NCBI RefSeq assembly: GCF_002162375.1
Contig: NZ_CP021425.1
Coordinates: 4,729,001-4,793,000 of the forward strand
Direction: 5' to 3'
From: Oleiphilus messinensis
GTDB lineage: Bacteria > Pseudomonadota > Gammaproteobacteria > Pseudomonadales > Oleiphilaceae
DNA: 64,000 bases
Shown: in pieces, positions 36,534 through 46,470 of the stretch
Numbering within the stretch: position 1 is the stretch's first letter
Layout: every line of letters starts with the position of its first letter
Notes under the pieces: model-generated
The model's input: only the letters and a program-made list of their open reading frames with translations
Told to the model about the DNA's origin: nothing
Databases searched by the model: none
Made by a program: the position numbers and the translations under genes

Positions 36534-37874
36534 CTAACTTTTCCAGTAATCCAGAGGTTGTTGGTCATCAACCACCGGCAACCACCGGTCCATCACACAG
36601 CACGCCGTCATATCTCCAGACACATTGATTGCTGTTCGACTCATATCCAGAATTCGGTCGACACCCAGAATTAGTGCAATTCCAGAGCCCGGAACACCCA
36701 CACTCGCCAATAATGTCGCCAAAATAACAATCCCTACCCCAGGTGTACTCGGTGCGCCAATAGATGCCCCGACCGTCGTAAGCATCAACAAAATCATCTC
36801 TCCAAAGCTCAAATCAATGCCAAACACCTGTACCAGAAATAATGCCGCTACAGTCTGATACAACGCCGTACCATCCATGTTTATGGTTGCCCCTAGCGGC
36901 ACAACGAACTGCCCTATCGCCGGTTTTACCTTCAACTCCTGCTCAGACGTCCTCAAGGACAAGGGCATCACCGCCGCAGAACTTGATGTCGAAAATGCCA
37001 GCAATTGAACCGAGCGGATAGACTTCAGAAACGCCAGTGGCGAGCGGCGCGCAAAGACCTTCACGATCACAAGGTAGCAAAAAAGCAATATAAGCAAACC
37101 TGAGATTACGGTAAACACATAGACCGACATCCCCAAGAGCGCATCCCAGCCGATCTTGATGGTAATTTCACACAACAGTCCAAATACTGCATATGGTGCC
37201 AACATCATGGCCCAACTGACGACTTTCATTGCAATAGATTGCACGCTGTCCAGGACCTGCAATAATAATTTTGCCTTGCGTTCCGGCAAAGCGATTAATG
37301 CCACCCCCATAATGATTGAGTAGACAACCAACTGCAGCATACTTTGATCAATTGACGCCTGCGCCATACTCTTCGGGAACAAAGATACAAGACGCTCAGG
37401 TACAGATAACCCTGAGTCCGGCTGGATCGTTTGCACACCTGGGTCTACAACCGCCAGTAACGCCCCGTCAATAAACTGTCCGGGATTGATCCAGACTGCC
37501 AGCGCGGCTCCGATGGTCACGGCCAGACAAGTCGTCAAGACAAAATAAGGGAAAATTCTCAAGCCGATGCGCTTAAGATAGGCCGGATCACCCGCGGTTG
37601 CGACCCCCAGCATGATCGAACTCATCACCAAGGGTATGACCACCATTTGAATCAAGGCCAGAAATATACTGCCCGGCAATTTAACCCATTCTGCCACCGT
37701 AACCGCGGTATCCGCAGCTAACCAGCCTCCCCCTTGTGGTGAAAGCATGGAACCCAATCCAACACCGGCAATCAGGGCGACAATAATCTGCGCCCAGAGC
37801 TGCCCACGAATCATGATTTTGATCGCTTTCAGACTGTTATCAAAAGGCTCATACCAGGCATGTGCTTGGGTCAT
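36534..37874 (-). CDS. Dicarboxylate/amino acid:cation symporter
   Basis: A 446-residue inner-membrane transporter of the DAACS (GltP/DctA) family. It has the serine-rich hairpin region (LAFSTSSSAAVMPLSL), the substrate- and sodium-binding NMDGTALYQTVAALFLVQ, and the second hairpin GASIGAPSTPGVGIVILATLL. The C-terminal helix keeps DRILDMSRTAINVSGDMTACCVMDRW. It would import C4-dicarboxylates or acidic amino acids with protons or sodium; the exact substrate is undetermined. It has no regulatory neighbour. A large hairpin lies just upstream. Confidence 0.93.
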   Translation of the reverse strand: MTQAHAWYEPFDNSLKAIKIMIRGQLWAQIIVALIAGVGLGSMLSPQGGGWLAADTAVTVAEWVKLPGSIFLALIQMVVIPLVMSSIMLGVATAGDPAYLKRIGLRIFPYFVLTTCLAVTIGAALAVWINPGQFIDGALLAVVDPGVQTIQPDSGLSVPERLVSLFPKSMAQASIDQSMLQLVVYSIIMGVALIALPERKAKLLLQVLDSVQSIAMKVVSWAMMLAPYAVFGLLCEITIKIGWDALLGMSVYVFTVISGLLILLFCYLVIVKVFARRSPLAFLKSIRSVQLLAFSTSSSAAVMPLSLRTSEQELKVKPAIGQFVVPLGATINMDGTALYQTVAALFLVQVFGIDLSFGEMILLMLTTVGASIGAPSTPGVGIVILATLLASVGVPGSGIALILGVDRILDMSRTAINVSGDMTACCVMDRWLPVVDDQQPLDYWKS

Positions 37875-38000
37875 AAATACTTCTCGATGATTCGGGGATA
37901 TATAATGAGGGATAATGCAACGAGTTCCGGGAGAAAAGGCTAGCAGATTGAACCGGGAGAAAAAACGGGGTTAGATCAAGAATATGTAGAGTTTTCTTCT

Positions 38001-38050
38001 GTTCTAACGCTCAGCGCCAGCCAAATGCGGCAGGCGCTGAGCGTTAGAAC
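38001..38050. repeat. Perfect 18-base inverted repeat (large hairpin)
   Basis: GTTCTAACGCTCAGCGCC (38001-38018) and its exact complement (38033-38050) flank a 14-base loop. It lies between the grx stop and the symporter start. Reading from grx there is no T-run after it (AGAAGAAAAC), so a simple intrinsic terminator does not fit well. It could be an mRNA-stability element, a degenerate mobile repeat or a large attenuator for grx. Confidence 0.75.
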
Positions 38051-38060
38051 TGAATCAAGT

Positions 38061-38306
38061 TCACGCAGCCAAAATTCGATCAAGGTACGCTTCCAAATCA
38101 GTATAACCACCGATATACTCGCGCCCGTGAAAAATTTGAGGCACTGTTTCCACAGTTTTACCGATGGTTTTCGCTAAATCCGCCTTACTGATACCGGCCT
38201 CATGGATGTCCACATAGCGGAAGGGGATCTGCTCCTGTTCCAGTCGTAATTTTGCGCGTACACAATAACCACAACCTGCGCGTCCGAAGATAGTATATGG
38301 TGTCAT
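38061..38306 (-). CDS. grxC: Glutaredoxin (GrxC type)
   Basis: An 81-residue thiol-disulfide oxidoreductase with active site CGYC near the start (YTIFGRAGCGYCVRAK), the cis-proline motif TVPQIF, and the glutathione-binding GGYTDLEAY. GGGAGAG upstream favours ATG 38306 over the in-frame ATG at 38321. It is a dithiol glutaredoxin that reduces disulfides and glutathione-mixed disulfides. The gene is divergent from potA. Confidence 0.94.
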   Translation of the reverse strand: MTPYTIFGRAGCGYCVRAKLRLEQEQIPFRYVDIHEAGISKADLAKTIGKTVETVPQIFHGREYIGGYTDLEAYLDRILAA

Positions 38307-38482
38307 ATTTAACTCTCCCATTCATTGATAGCAGTTGTTTTGGATGGGCTCATTATCAGGATCTGCTAATCTGGTTAAAAATCGTTTGCCCAAATATCAG
38401 CCATAGTTAAAATCAATGGAACTTTTTATCAAATTACGGGTTACAGGAAAGGGACTTATTGAGGATAGAAGCTGTATAAATA

Positions 38483-38502
38483 TTAGGGTCTGTTGACCCT
38501 AA
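38483..38502. repeat. 8-base inverted repeat upstream of potA
   Basis: TTAGGGTC-TGTT-GACCCTAA, lying 27 bases before the potA start codon and 14 before its ribosome-binding site. It could be an operator or a leader hairpin. Confidence 0.5.
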
Positions 38503-38529
38503 AGACCGAATTGTTTAGGAGGTAATGAA

Positions 38530-39639
38530 TTGGCGAGTGGACAGCAGCAAACAAATGTGCTCACGCTTAATGGAATCAGTAAAACGTTTCAGACCCAGGA
38601 TGTGCTCTCCGGTTTCGATTTAACCATCCGGGAGGGTGAATTTTTCACCATACTGGGCCCATCCGGTTGCGGTAAAACAACTATTCTGCGCCTTATTGCC
38701 GGCTTTGAATCCCCCGATGAAGGCGAGATATTGTTACGGGGATCAGATGTAACCGCTATTCCTGCGGAAAAGAGACCCGTAAATACCGTGTTTCAGAGCT
38801 ATGCCCTGTTTCCCCATATGTCTGTATTTGACAACGTTGCGTTCGGTTTGAAAATGGCAAAAGTCAGCAAAACTGAAATCGACAAGCGAGTCACCGAGGC
38901 ACTCGCAATGGTTCGGTTGAGTGAATTCGCACAACGCAAACCACACCAGCTTTCAGGCGGTCAGAAACAACGGGTTGCCATCGCACGCGCGGTGGTCAAT
39001 CGTCCACAAGTGCTGCTTTTGGATGAATCACTCAGCGCCCTGGATTATAAACTGCGGCAACAAATGCAAATTGAGCTGAAACAGCTTCAACGGCAATTGG
39101 GGATTACATTTATTTATGTGACCCATGATCAGGAAGAAGCGCTCTCCATGTCGGATCGTGTGCTGGTCATGCACAATGGCCAACCCCAACAGGTTGGCAC
39201 CCCCAGAGAAATATACGAAAGCCCGAACAACCTGTTTGTAGCGCGCTTTATTGGTGAAATCAACGTGTTCCCGGCACAAATCGAGGCCTCTCTGGGCGAA
39301 TATCGTTACCGGGCGAACGTACAAAATCAATCCCGGGAGATTGTCGCGGATCGACGGTTCGAAGCCGGAGACGACGTACTGGTTCTGCTCAGGCCTGAAG
39401 ATTTGCGCATCGAGTACCTGGAAGATGCACCCGACAAACCTGGCTTTCACGGCGAAATCGTAGAACGCAACTACACCGGAAAAACCCTCGATTCCGTGAT
39501 TCGCCTGGCAGATGGTCAAGAAGTGAAAGCCAGCGAATTCTTCGATGAAGACGATCCGGATTTTGACTACAGCATCCGCCAGAAAGTCTGGGTAGATTGG
39601 GTCCACGGTTGGGAACACGTTATCAAAGCGGAGGTCTGA
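38530..39639 (+). CDS. potA: Polyamine ABC transporter ATP-binding protein
   Basis: A 369-residue ABC ATPase with Walker [10 protein letters not shown], the signature [14 protein letters not shown], Walker [12 protein letters not shown] and the switch histidine in THDQEE. The C-terminal TOBE-like domain (about 290-369) is typical of PotA. The start is TTG at 38530: a perfect AGGAGGT ends six bases before it, and the preceding ATG at 38525 is out of frame. It energises spermidine/putrescine uptake by PotBC with PotD. It leads the tight potABCD operon. Confidence 0.96.
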   Translation: MASGQQQTNVLTLNGISKTFQTQDVLSGFDLTIREGEFFTILGPSGCGKTTILRLIAGFESPDEGEILLRGSDVTAIPAEKRPVNTVFQSYALFPHMSVFDNVAFGLKMAKVSKTEIDKRVTEALAMVRLSEFAQRKPHQLSGGQKQRVAIARAVVNRPQVLLLDESLSALDYKLRQQMQIELKQLQRQLGITFIYVTHDQEEALSMSDRVLVMHNGQPQQVGTPREIYESPNNLFVARFIGEINVFPAQIEASLGEYRYRANVQNQSREIVADRRFEAGDDVLVLLRPEDLRIEYLEDAPDKPGFHGEIVERNYTGKTLDSVIRLADGQEVKASEFFDEDDPDFDYSIRQKVWVDWVHGWEHVIKAEV

Positions 39640-39646
39640 AGTCGCA

Positions 39647-40522
39647 ATGCCAGGACTCAGAACAGTAAATTTCAGGCGAGTTGTCATACTACTCACTCTG
39701 GGGTGGCTGGGTATTTTTGTATTGCTCCCCCATTTACTCGTCGTTTTGACCAGTATCCTCACGCCTGACGCAGATCACTTAGCCGTCTGGCCATTGACAC
39801 TGGATGCTTATAAACGGGTGTTTGAACCGATCTATGCCGAGGTGTTCTGGCACAGTATTACGTTGTCCCTGACAACTACGATCATTTGCCTGCTGATTGG
39901 TTATCCCTTCGCGTATTATGTCGCTCGTCTGAAACCCGTCTGGCGGGCATTATTGCTGTTCCTGATGATTATCCCCTTCTGGACTAACAGCCTGATTCGC
40001 ACTTATGCCATCAAAGCCTTGCTGGGAAAGAAAGGCCTGTTCAACGAAATTATCATGGGACTCGGCTTGAGTGATGCCCCCTTACAGCTGCTCTATAGTG
40101 ACTTTGCCGTAATCTTTGGTCTGGTTTATATTCTATTTCCATTCATGGTGTTACCGCTGATATCCAGTTTTGACAAACTGGACAACAGTCTCTTGGAAGC
40201 CGGGCATGATCTGGGTGCCAATGCATTCATGCGATTCTGGCATATCGTACTTCCGCTCACCATGCCTGGGGTTGTCGCCGGATGCCTGATTGTCTTTTTG
40301 CCGGCAATGGGGATGTTCTATGTTGCGGATTTACTGGGTGGCGCGAAGAGCTTGCTGCTCGGTAATGTAATCAAAAACCAGTTCCTGGTGGTGAGAGACT
40401 GGCCTTTTGGCTCCGCTTTCAGTGTGATATTGATTGTGCTGATGGCATTGATGCTCTGGATCTATTTCCTGAGCAATCGATATGTGCAGCGACAGGGGGG
40501 GTTGGACGATGAAAATCTTTAA
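39647..40522 (+). CDS. potB: Polyamine ABC transporter permease PotB
   Basis: A 291-residue inner-membrane permease with six or so membrane segments and the EAA-type cytoplasmic loop LLEAGHDLGANAFMRFWHIVLPLTMPG that contacts the ATPase. MIIPFWTNSLIRTYAIK is typical of PotB. It lies seven bases after potA and overlaps potC. Confidence 0.95.
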   Translation: MPGLRTVNFRRVVILLTLGWLGIFVLLPHLLVVLTSILTPDADHLAVWPLTLDAYKRVFEPIYAEVFWHSITLSLTTTIICLLIGYPFAYYVARLKPVWRALLLFLMIIPFWTNSLIRTYAIKALLGKKGLFNEIIMGLGLSDAPLQLLYSDFAVIFGLVYILFPFMVLPLISSFDKLDNSLLEAGHDLGANAFMRFWHIVLPLTMPGVVAGCLIVFLPAMGMFYVADLLGGAKSLLLGNVIKNQFLVVRDWPFGSAFSVILIVLMALMLWIYFLSNRYVQRQGGLDDENL

Positions 40523-41279
40523 AATTTCCCTGGTCGTACTTATATTTGTTTACCTGTATTTACCCATGGCGGTGTTGGTTACCAATTCATTCAATAAATC
40601 CAAATATGGGCATGAATGGAAAGGCTTCTCGACCAAGTGGTATGAAAAATTGTGGGACAACGATGCATTAATGCAAGCATTCAGCAACTCCCTGACCATT
40701 GCGGTTCTGGCAGCAACGTTGGCAACCGTGCTTGGAACACTGATTGCGCAGGGTCTTTACCGGTACCGATTCCCACTGAAAAAACTCTCCAGTGGCATGT
40801 TATTTGTGCTCATGCTGTCACCGGACATTGTACTGGCAATTACATTCCTGGTTATTTTTATCGCCATCGGCATCCAGCTGGGTTTCTGGTCTTTATTGAT
40901 TTCCCATATCACTTTTTGTTTGCCCTTTGTCGTGATTACCGTGTATGCCCAGCTCAAAGATTTCGACCGAAACATACTCGAAGCGGCACAGGATCTGGGA
41001 GCAACGGAATGGCAGACATTTTACAAAATCATGTTACCCACACTGTTCCCTGCAATATTGTCCGGCTGGCTATTAAGCTTCACATTATCCCTTGATGACG
41101 TGATTATCAGCTCGTTCGTGACCGGTCCTGGTTTTGAAATTCTACCGGTTCGTGTTTTTTCAATGGTAAAAGTCGGCGTGTCGCCAGAGGTGAATGCCCT
41201 GGCCACAATCTTACTGGCAATATCGCTAATCCTGGTCGCGCTCATAACGCTCATACTGAAACGCAAACGCCTCGCTTGA
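40509..41279 (+). CDS. potC: Polyamine ABC transporter permease PotC
   Basis: A 256-residue permease, the partner of PotB, with the EAA loop LEAAQDLGATEWQTFYKIMLPTLFPA and LDDVIISSFVTGPG near the end. ATG 40509 with the preceding GGGGGG-rich stretch gives the family start MKIFKISLVVLIFVYLYLP; an upstream in-frame start at 40482 is less likely. It overlaps the end of potB by 14 bases, so translation is probably coupled. Confidence 0.95.
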   Translation: MKIFKISLVVLIFVYLYLPMAVLVTNSFNKSKYGHEWKGFSTKWYEKLWDNDALMQAFSNSLTIAVLAATLATVLGTLIAQGLYRYRFPLKKLSSGMLFVLMLSPDIVLAITFLVIFIAIGIQLGFWSLLISHITFCLPFVVITVYAQLKDFDRNILEAAQDLGATEWQTFYKIMLPTLFPAILSGWLLSFTLSLDDVIISSFVTGPGFEILPVRVFSMVKVGVSPEVNALATILLAISLILVALITLILKRKRLA

Positions 41280-41297
41280 ATTAAGGAGCCTCAATAA

Positions 41298-42356
41298 ATG
41301 AAATTATCATCCACTTTATACAAGTCGGTAACATCGATTGTGCTAGCCTCTGGGCTCGCCGCGTTTTGCACAGGTGCTCTGGCGGAGGGTAAAGTTGTTG
41401 TTTACAACTGGACCGAATATATTCCCGAAGGCATCACAGATGAATTCACCAAAGAAACGGGAATAGAAGTTGACTACAACACCTACGAAAGCAATGAGGT
41501 GATGTATTCCAAGATCAAGCTGCAAAAAGCGTCCGGGTACGATGTCATTGTGCCCTCCACCTACTACATTTCCAAAATGGCGCAGGAAGGATTATTAGCA
41601 CCGATCGATAAAACACAATTAAACAACCTCAAAAACCTCGATCCCGCACTGCTGGATAAACCTTATGACCCGGAAAACAAGCACAGTATTCCGTACACTT
41701 GGGGCAGTACGGGTATCGGGATTAATGTCAGCGATATTGACCCGGCATCAATTACCGGTTGGCAGGACCTTTGGGACACGAAATGGAAAAACAGCCTGTT
41801 GCTCACAGATGATGTGCGAGAAGTGTTTCATATCGCACTGGCAGTAAACGGCCATTCCGCCAATTCCACAGACCCTGGCGAGCTCAAGCAGGCGTTCGAA
41901 AGCTTGCAAAAGTTGATGCCAAACGTGCTTGTATTCAATTCCGACGCCCCGCGAGAACCGTTTATGGCGGGAGACGTCAGCCTGGGTATGATCTGGAATG
42001 GCGAAGTGATTATGGCCCAGGAAGAAGATGACGATATCCAGTATATTTATCCCAAAGAAGGCGCTGCGTTCTGGGTAGATAGTTTCGCCATCCCCGCCAA
42101 TGCAGAGAACAAGGAAAACGCCCACAAGTTTATCGACTTTATGTTGCGACCCGAAATCGCAAAACGTTGCATAGAATATACGGGTTATGCGCTACCCAAT
42201 ACCCCTGGGATTGCCATGTTGGACGAAAAAACCAGAAACAACAAAACCATCTTCCCGCCTGAAGAAATTATCGCCAAAGGTGAGTTCCAAAAGGATGTGG
42301 GTAAAGCAATCGAGATTTACAACCAGTACTGGGAACAGCTAAAAACCGGGCGGTGA
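41298..42356 (+). CDS. potD: Spermidine/putrescine-binding periplasmic protein PotD
   Basis: A 352-residue secreted binding protein with a signal peptide ending GALAEGK. The mature start VVVYNWTEYIPEGITDEFTKETGIEVDY and WGSTGIGINVSDI, plus GAAFWVDSFAIPANAENKENAHKFIDFMLRPEIA, are characteristic of PotD/PotF. It captures polyamines for PotABC. AAGGAG precedes the ATG, and it is the last gene of the operon, closed by a hairpin. Confidence 0.95.
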   Translation: MKLSSTLYKSVTSIVLASGLAAFCTGALAEGKVVVYNWTEYIPEGITDEFTKETGIEVDYNTYESNEVMYSKIKLQKASGYDVIVPSTYYISKMAQEGLLAPIDKTQLNNLKNLDPALLDKPYDPENKHSIPYTWGSTGIGINVSDIDPASITGWQDLWDTKWKNSLLLTDDVREVFHIALAVNGHSANSTDPGELKQAFESLQKLMPNVLVFNSDAPREPFMAGDVSLGMIWNGEVIMAQEEDDDIQYIYPKEGAAFWVDSFAIPANAENKENAHKFIDFMLRPEIAKRCIEYTGYALPNTPGIAMLDEKTRNNKTIFPPEEIIAKGEFQKDVGKAIEIYNQYWEQLKTGR

Positions 42357-42378
42357 CGTCAGTTTACCCGCGCTCATA

Positions 42379-42404
42379 CGGTCGATAACAGCAGTTATCG
42401 ACCG
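42379..42404. terminator. Shared hairpin at the ends of potD and the YecA-type gene
   Basis: Perfect 11-base stem CGGTCGATAAC / GTTATCGACCG with loop AGCA. It overlaps the stop codon of the convergent SEC-C gene and lies 22 bases after potD, so it can serve both. U-tracts are weak. Confidence 0.65.
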
Positions 42405-43120
42405 CAACATTTCTTGTATTTTTTACCGCTCCCGCACACACACGGGTCATTCCGCCCGACCTTTTCCGTCTCACGAATAAAGGGTTCATGGGGTTCGTAA
42501 TTTTCAAATCGCTGGACGGTCGAGCCTAATGTAAACAGCATATGGACAGCATGCTCCACCGCCTTTTGCACATCGTGCAAGTTGCTTTGCAATACTTCCG
42601 GCTCTTCAGCGCTTTCAAGCGCCAGTTGCCAATCCGCATAGGTGGCAATCACGGAAAGCGCGGATTGCACTTCCTCTGCAATTTTTGCCTCCCCCAACTC
42701 CTCAACCACAGAACGCCAGTCGGGTTCCGACAGTTGAAATCGATGTAAATACCCTTCACACCACTGCTGCATACGCTCGGGTGGTTCAGTGGCCTCGGCA
42801 GGAATCGGATAATCATTGGCAAAGGCAAGCGCCTCATCTTCCATCAGCGTGCGCAGGCCCGTCAGGACTTGACTCCAGGCCACATTCAACGCTTCATCAG
42901 TCACCCATAGTGCCGTGGCTGCATCTTCCCCATTGAATACGAGCTCGACCAGGTCGAGGTCGGAGCATCCCCCGGGACTGGAGATATGCGCGACCATTGC
43001 GCCCAGCGTCTTATCAAGACTGTAACAACCCTCATCGCGCTGTTCACTCGACAAAAACGAGTCAATGATGGTCAATGGTTCTAAAATAGCCTGGTAAGAA
43101 GGCAAAGCTTGGCTGGTCAT
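42395..43120 (-). CDS. YecA/UPF0149 family protein with SEC-C metal-binding motif
   Basis: A 241-residue cytoplasmic protein. The N-terminal 190 residues resemble the UPF0149/YgfB-YecA helical family ([34 protein letters not shown]). The C-terminus is a SEC-C zinc motif [20 protein letters not shown], as at the end of SecA. Related YecA proteins interact with ribosomes and SecA-like clients in E. coli; the role here is inferred. It is divergent from pdxH. Confidence 0.9.
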   Translation of the reverse strand: MTSQALPSYQAILEPLTIIDSFLSSEQRDEGCYSLDKTLGAMVAHISSPGGCSDLDLVELVFNGEDAATALWVTDEALNVAWSQVLTGLRTLMEDEALAFANDYPIPAEATEPPERMQQWCEGYLHRFQLSEPDWRSVVEELGEAKIAEEVQSALSVIATYADWQLALESAEEPEVLQSNLHDVQKAVEHAVHMLFTLGSTVQRFENYEPHEPFIRETEKVGRNDPCVCGSGKKYKKCCGR

Positions 43121-43301
43121 GTTGAGATTCCTTGAAACGCGGATACCCGCTTATGCGACAAATCGGGTATTTGTAGTTCACCTATAACGCGGTAGTATAA
43201 CGCAAGTTCGAACCACAGATCCAAAACCGAAGTTAAACCGTAAAGATACACAGTATTCCGGCGCAACGCTTAAAACAGAAAAATCAAGCGAGTAAATTAG
43301 T

Positions 43302-43946
43302 ATGGATATAGGATCACTACGACGAGAGTACATGAGTCAGGGGCTCAATCGGGAAGATTTGGCGGCCAATCCGGTGGATCAGTTTGAGCGCTGGTTCACC
43401 CAGGCCAGTGAGGCCGATATTATCGACCCGAACGCAATGACCCTGGCCACCGTAAATGCTGAAGGGCAACCCTCCGCGCGGACCGTGTTGTTAAAGTTGT
43501 TCGATTACGAAGGCTTTGTATTTTTTACCAACTACGGGAGCCGCAAAGCCAAAGATCTTAAAGATAACGATAAAGTTGCCCTGCTTTTTCCCTGGCTGCA
43601 ACTGAACCGGCAAATCCGCATTGAAGGTTGTGCCAGAAAAATCAGCTCCGCGGAATCGTTCAAATATTTCTCGACCCGCCCGCGCGGAAGCCAACTTGGG
43701 GCTTGGTGCAGCCAGCAAAGCGAGGTAATCAGCTCGCGGCAGTTTCTGGAAATGAGTCTGGCGAAAATGACGGAAAAATTCAAAGACGGCGAAGTACCCT
43801 TACCTGATTTCTGGGGTGGGTATCGTGTCATTCCGGAAAAAATTGAGTTCTGGCAGGGGCGGGAAAACCGCTTGCATGACCGCTTTGTCTACCGCCATGA
43901 TGAAAACGAAAAAAATAACTGGCAAATAAACCGCTTGGCCCCCTAA
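43302..43946 (+). CDS. pdxH: Pyridoxamine 5'-phosphate oxidase PdxH
   Basis: A 214-residue FMN enzyme that oxidises pyridoxine/pyridoxamine 5'-phosphate to PLP. The family start [23 protein letters not shown]-binding [28 protein letters not shown], and the closing [16 protein letters not shown]...W.I.RLAP are all present. The sirtuin gene starts 26 bases downstream, probably cotranscribed. Confidence 0.97.
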   Translation: MDIGSLRREYMSQGLNREDLAANPVDQFERWFTQASEADIIDPNAMTLATVNAEGQPSARTVLLKLFDYEGFVFFTNYGSRKAKDLKDNDKVALLFPWLQLNRQIRIEGCARKISSAESFKYFSTRPRGSQLGAWCSQQSEVISSRQFLEMSLAKMTEKFKDGEVPLPDFWGGYRVIPEKIEFWQGRENRLHDRFVYRHDENEKNNWQINRLAP

Positions 43947-43971
43947 TTAACCAGCTCAGAGAGGCAGGCCC

Positions 43972-44763
43972 ATGATCCAAGATGCCACAGATAAAGAATT
44001 AATCAACAAAGTAAGCGAGCTGATTGCACAATCCCAGCGCATACTGTTTATCACTGGAGCCGGAATCTCAGCTGAATCGGGACTGCCAACTTACCGCGGT
44101 GTCGGTGGGCTGTATGACCGCAATCTTACCGATGATGGTTACACCATCGAGGAAGCCCTCAGTGCTCAAATGATGGCGTCCCGCCCGGATATTACCTGGA
44201 AATACCTGTGGCAAATTGGCTCAGCCTGCCGACAAGCCAAACCCAACCGTGCCCATGAAGTGATTGCAGCACTGGAAAAACGGAAGCCGGAAAGCTGGGT
44301 ACTCACTCAAAATGTCGATGGCTATCACCGAACTGCAGGCAGTGAAAACCTGATCGAGATTCATGGTCATGCTTTTGATTTACATTGCCCGACGTGCGCG
44401 GCAGAGTACACCCATGAAGCCCTTTTTGATGACACAGCGGACAGTGTTGATTTTCCCCCGCATTGTGATCAGTGCGGGGGTGTAATCCGACCGGATGTGG
44501 TGCTGTTTGGCGAGATGTTGCCGGAACAGAAACTACAGATATTGATGCGCGAATATATGAAAGGCTTTGAACTGGTTTTTTCCATAGGAACATCCGGTGC
44601 ATTCCCTTACATTGTCGAGCCTGTAATCCGTGCAGCCCAACAAGGCATTCCGACTGTTGAAATTAACCCGGGTGAAACCCCGGTTTCGGAAATCGTGCAA
44701 TACCGTCTGGAAATGCCTGCCGCTGATGCACTGGGTCAAATTTGGCAACATCTTCAGCAGTAA
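43972..44763 (+). CDS. Sir2-family NAD-dependent protein deacylase
   Basis: A 263-residue sirtuin. The NAD-binding motif is GAGISAESGLPTYRG, and TQNVDGYHRTAG precedes the catalytic histidine in IEIHGHAF. A zinc-binding module with four cysteines is CPTCAAE... CDQCGGVIRPDVVLFGE. NAD is used to remove acyl groups from lysines. GGCAGG upstream of ATG 43972 is a plausible ribosome-binding site. It follows pdxH. Confidence 0.94.
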   Translation: MIQDATDKELINKVSELIAQSQRILFITGAGISAESGLPTYRGVGGLYDRNLTDDGYTIEEALSAQMMASRPDITWKYLWQIGSACRQAKPNRAHEVIAALEKRKPESWVLTQNVDGYHRTAGSENLIEIHGHAFDLHCPTCAAEYTHEALFDDTADSVDFPPHCDQCGGVIRPDVVLFGEMLPEQKLQILMREYMKGFELVFSIGTSGAFPYIVEPVIRAAQQGIPTVEINPGETPVSEIVQYRLEMPAADALGQIWQHLQQ

Positions 44764-44871
44764 TTCGACGATACCCCGATTTCTATAGTGATAGCATAGT
44801 CCAGACCAACATTGACTGGACGATTTTCAGCTTCAGCGAGCCCAAGTCCAATGGGCACGATTCACATGAAA

Positions 44872-46416
44872 TTATTCAACCTTCATTTGCTGGACACGGT
44901 TGAATAATTTCTCGACCTGGGTCGTAATATCCCGTGTATTCTGAATCACTTCGGATGTATTCAAATCTGCAGTACGGGTTCCCTCCCGAATTTGTGCAAT
45001 ATTTTCGTTTATTTCCCGACTCGTCTGGCTCTGCTCTTCTGCGGCAGACGCGACCAGCATGCTTTTATCATTTACCTGAGCAACGACACCACTGACATCA
45101 TCCATCGCCCGAGCAGCCTGCTCTGCAGCTGTGACACAGACATTGGTTTGCTCGTGACTCTGCTGCATCAAAACCCGAACATCATGTGCTGCAGAACGAA
45201 TTCGCTGCACAACCTCATGAATCTTATCCGTCGACTCCTGGGAATGAATCGCCAGTTTTCTGACTTCATCCGCCACGACCGCAAATCCACGTCCGGACTC
45301 CCCGGCACGAGCAGCCTCGATTGCAGCATTCAGCGCCAGCAAATTCGTCTGATCTGCTATCGTGCGAATGGTACTGGTGGCATCTTCAATTTCGTGACTG
45401 TCACGATTGAGCATTTGAACGCGTTCCGAAGCTTGATTAACCTGCCCGGAAAGTTGATCAATGGCACCTTTGGATTCGCTGACCAATTGCGCTCCCTGAT
45501 GAGTTTTGTCCGCCGCAATTGAAGATATTTGCTGGGTTTCAAGCGCCCGATCTGCAATTTCATTTGCTGCCGAGACCATCTGAGTCATTGCCGAGGCCAG
45601 CATATCTGTCTGTATTTGCTGTGCGGCGATGGACCTTGCAGACTGGTCACTGCAACCCGCTAATGAGAGTGAAGTTTGTTGCAACGTTTGCGCCGCTTCC
45701 CGTATCGCGGTCATCGTTTCCTGACGCCCAATTTGCATTTTATTGAAGGCATCAGCCATATCCCCTACTTCATCAGAACTGTCTATGGGAACTCGTGCTG
45801 TCAGATCTTTGTTTTGCTGCACATAAACCATGACCTGTTTGAGCTTGTTCACATGTCGTTCAATGAACGATATCAACAATTGCGAGGCGACTAATAACAC
45901 GATCATCAGCACCGCGACAACCGGAGCATAATTGCTCGCGCGCTGTAGAAACAAGCCAAACAGGGTTGGCGAAGTCGAATAAGCCAGCAATATTCCGGAA
46001 TGGGCCTCCAGTTTCATTGCCGACACGACGATGTTATCGGGTGCAAGAAACGCCTCAGGTTGAATCACCAGAACCTTTGTTTTAAAGCGGCCATTGGGCA
46101 CCAGCTGTCTCCGTATTTCAGCGAGTACTGACGCAGGTAGCGCATCAGGATCTGCGGTCACTGACACGCCGTTTTGTAACCACAGTAAATTCTGCACCTC
46201 AGTGACGAATGCACCGAATACCGCTTTATCTACAGATCCAGACCACCGTTTGACCCCTTCTAACTGGGTTGTCTGTAATTCAGCAATTCGTTCGCTTTGG
46301 CCCTGAGTCTCGAAAATCAACGCAAAGATGACGATGCTCAACGTCACCAGAAAAGCGACTGCGTTAACCAGCCAGAACTTGTATTTGAGCTTTAGATTCA
46401 GGAGCAGTGTAACCAT
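44872..46416 (-). CDS. Methyl-accepting chemotaxis protein
   Basis: A 514-residue chemoreceptor: membrane segment near 12-33, a periplasmic sensor of about 130 residues, a second membrane segment near 168-190, a HAMP domain ([35 protein letters not shown]), then the signalling coiled coil with the conserved hairpin tip [37 protein letters not shown]. It should form trimers of dimers and control a CheA kinase. It lacks an obvious C-terminal CheR-binding pentapeptide. The ligand is unknown. Confidence 0.95.
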   Translation of the reverse strand: MVTLLLNLKLKYKFWLVNAVAFLVTLSIVIFALIFETQGQSERIAELQTTQLEGVKRWSGSVDKAVFGAFVTEVQNLLWLQNGVSVTADPDALPASVLAEIRRQLVPNGRFKTKVLVIQPEAFLAPDNIVVSAMKLEAHSGILLAYSTSPTLFGLFLQRASNYAPVVAVLMIVLLVASQLLISFIERHVNKLKQVMVYVQQNKDLTARVPIDSSDEVGDMADAFNKMQIGRQETMTAIREAAQTLQQTSLSLAGCSDQSARSIAAQQIQTDMLASAMTQMVSAANEIADRALETQQISSIAADKTHQGAQLVSESKGAIDQLSGQVNQASERVQMLNRDSHEIEDATSTIRTIADQTNLLALNAAIEAARAGESGRGFAVVADEVRKLAIHSQESTDKIHEVVQRIRSAAHDVRVLMQQSHEQTNVCVTAAEQAARAMDDVSGVVAQVNDKSMLVASAAEEQSQTSREINENIAQIREGTRTADLNTSEVIQNTRDITTQVEKLFNRVQQMKVE

Positions 46417-46470
46417 GGTGAATACCTGATGTCTTTCCGATAATGGAATGGCGATTTAGCCACAATCCCG

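Noticed and set aside
39028..39762. A 244-codon minus-strand open frame opposite potA/potB
   Set aside because: It lies entirely antisense to the convincing potA-potB genes, has no family resemblance and no ribosome-binding site; it is a mirror frame of the coding strand.
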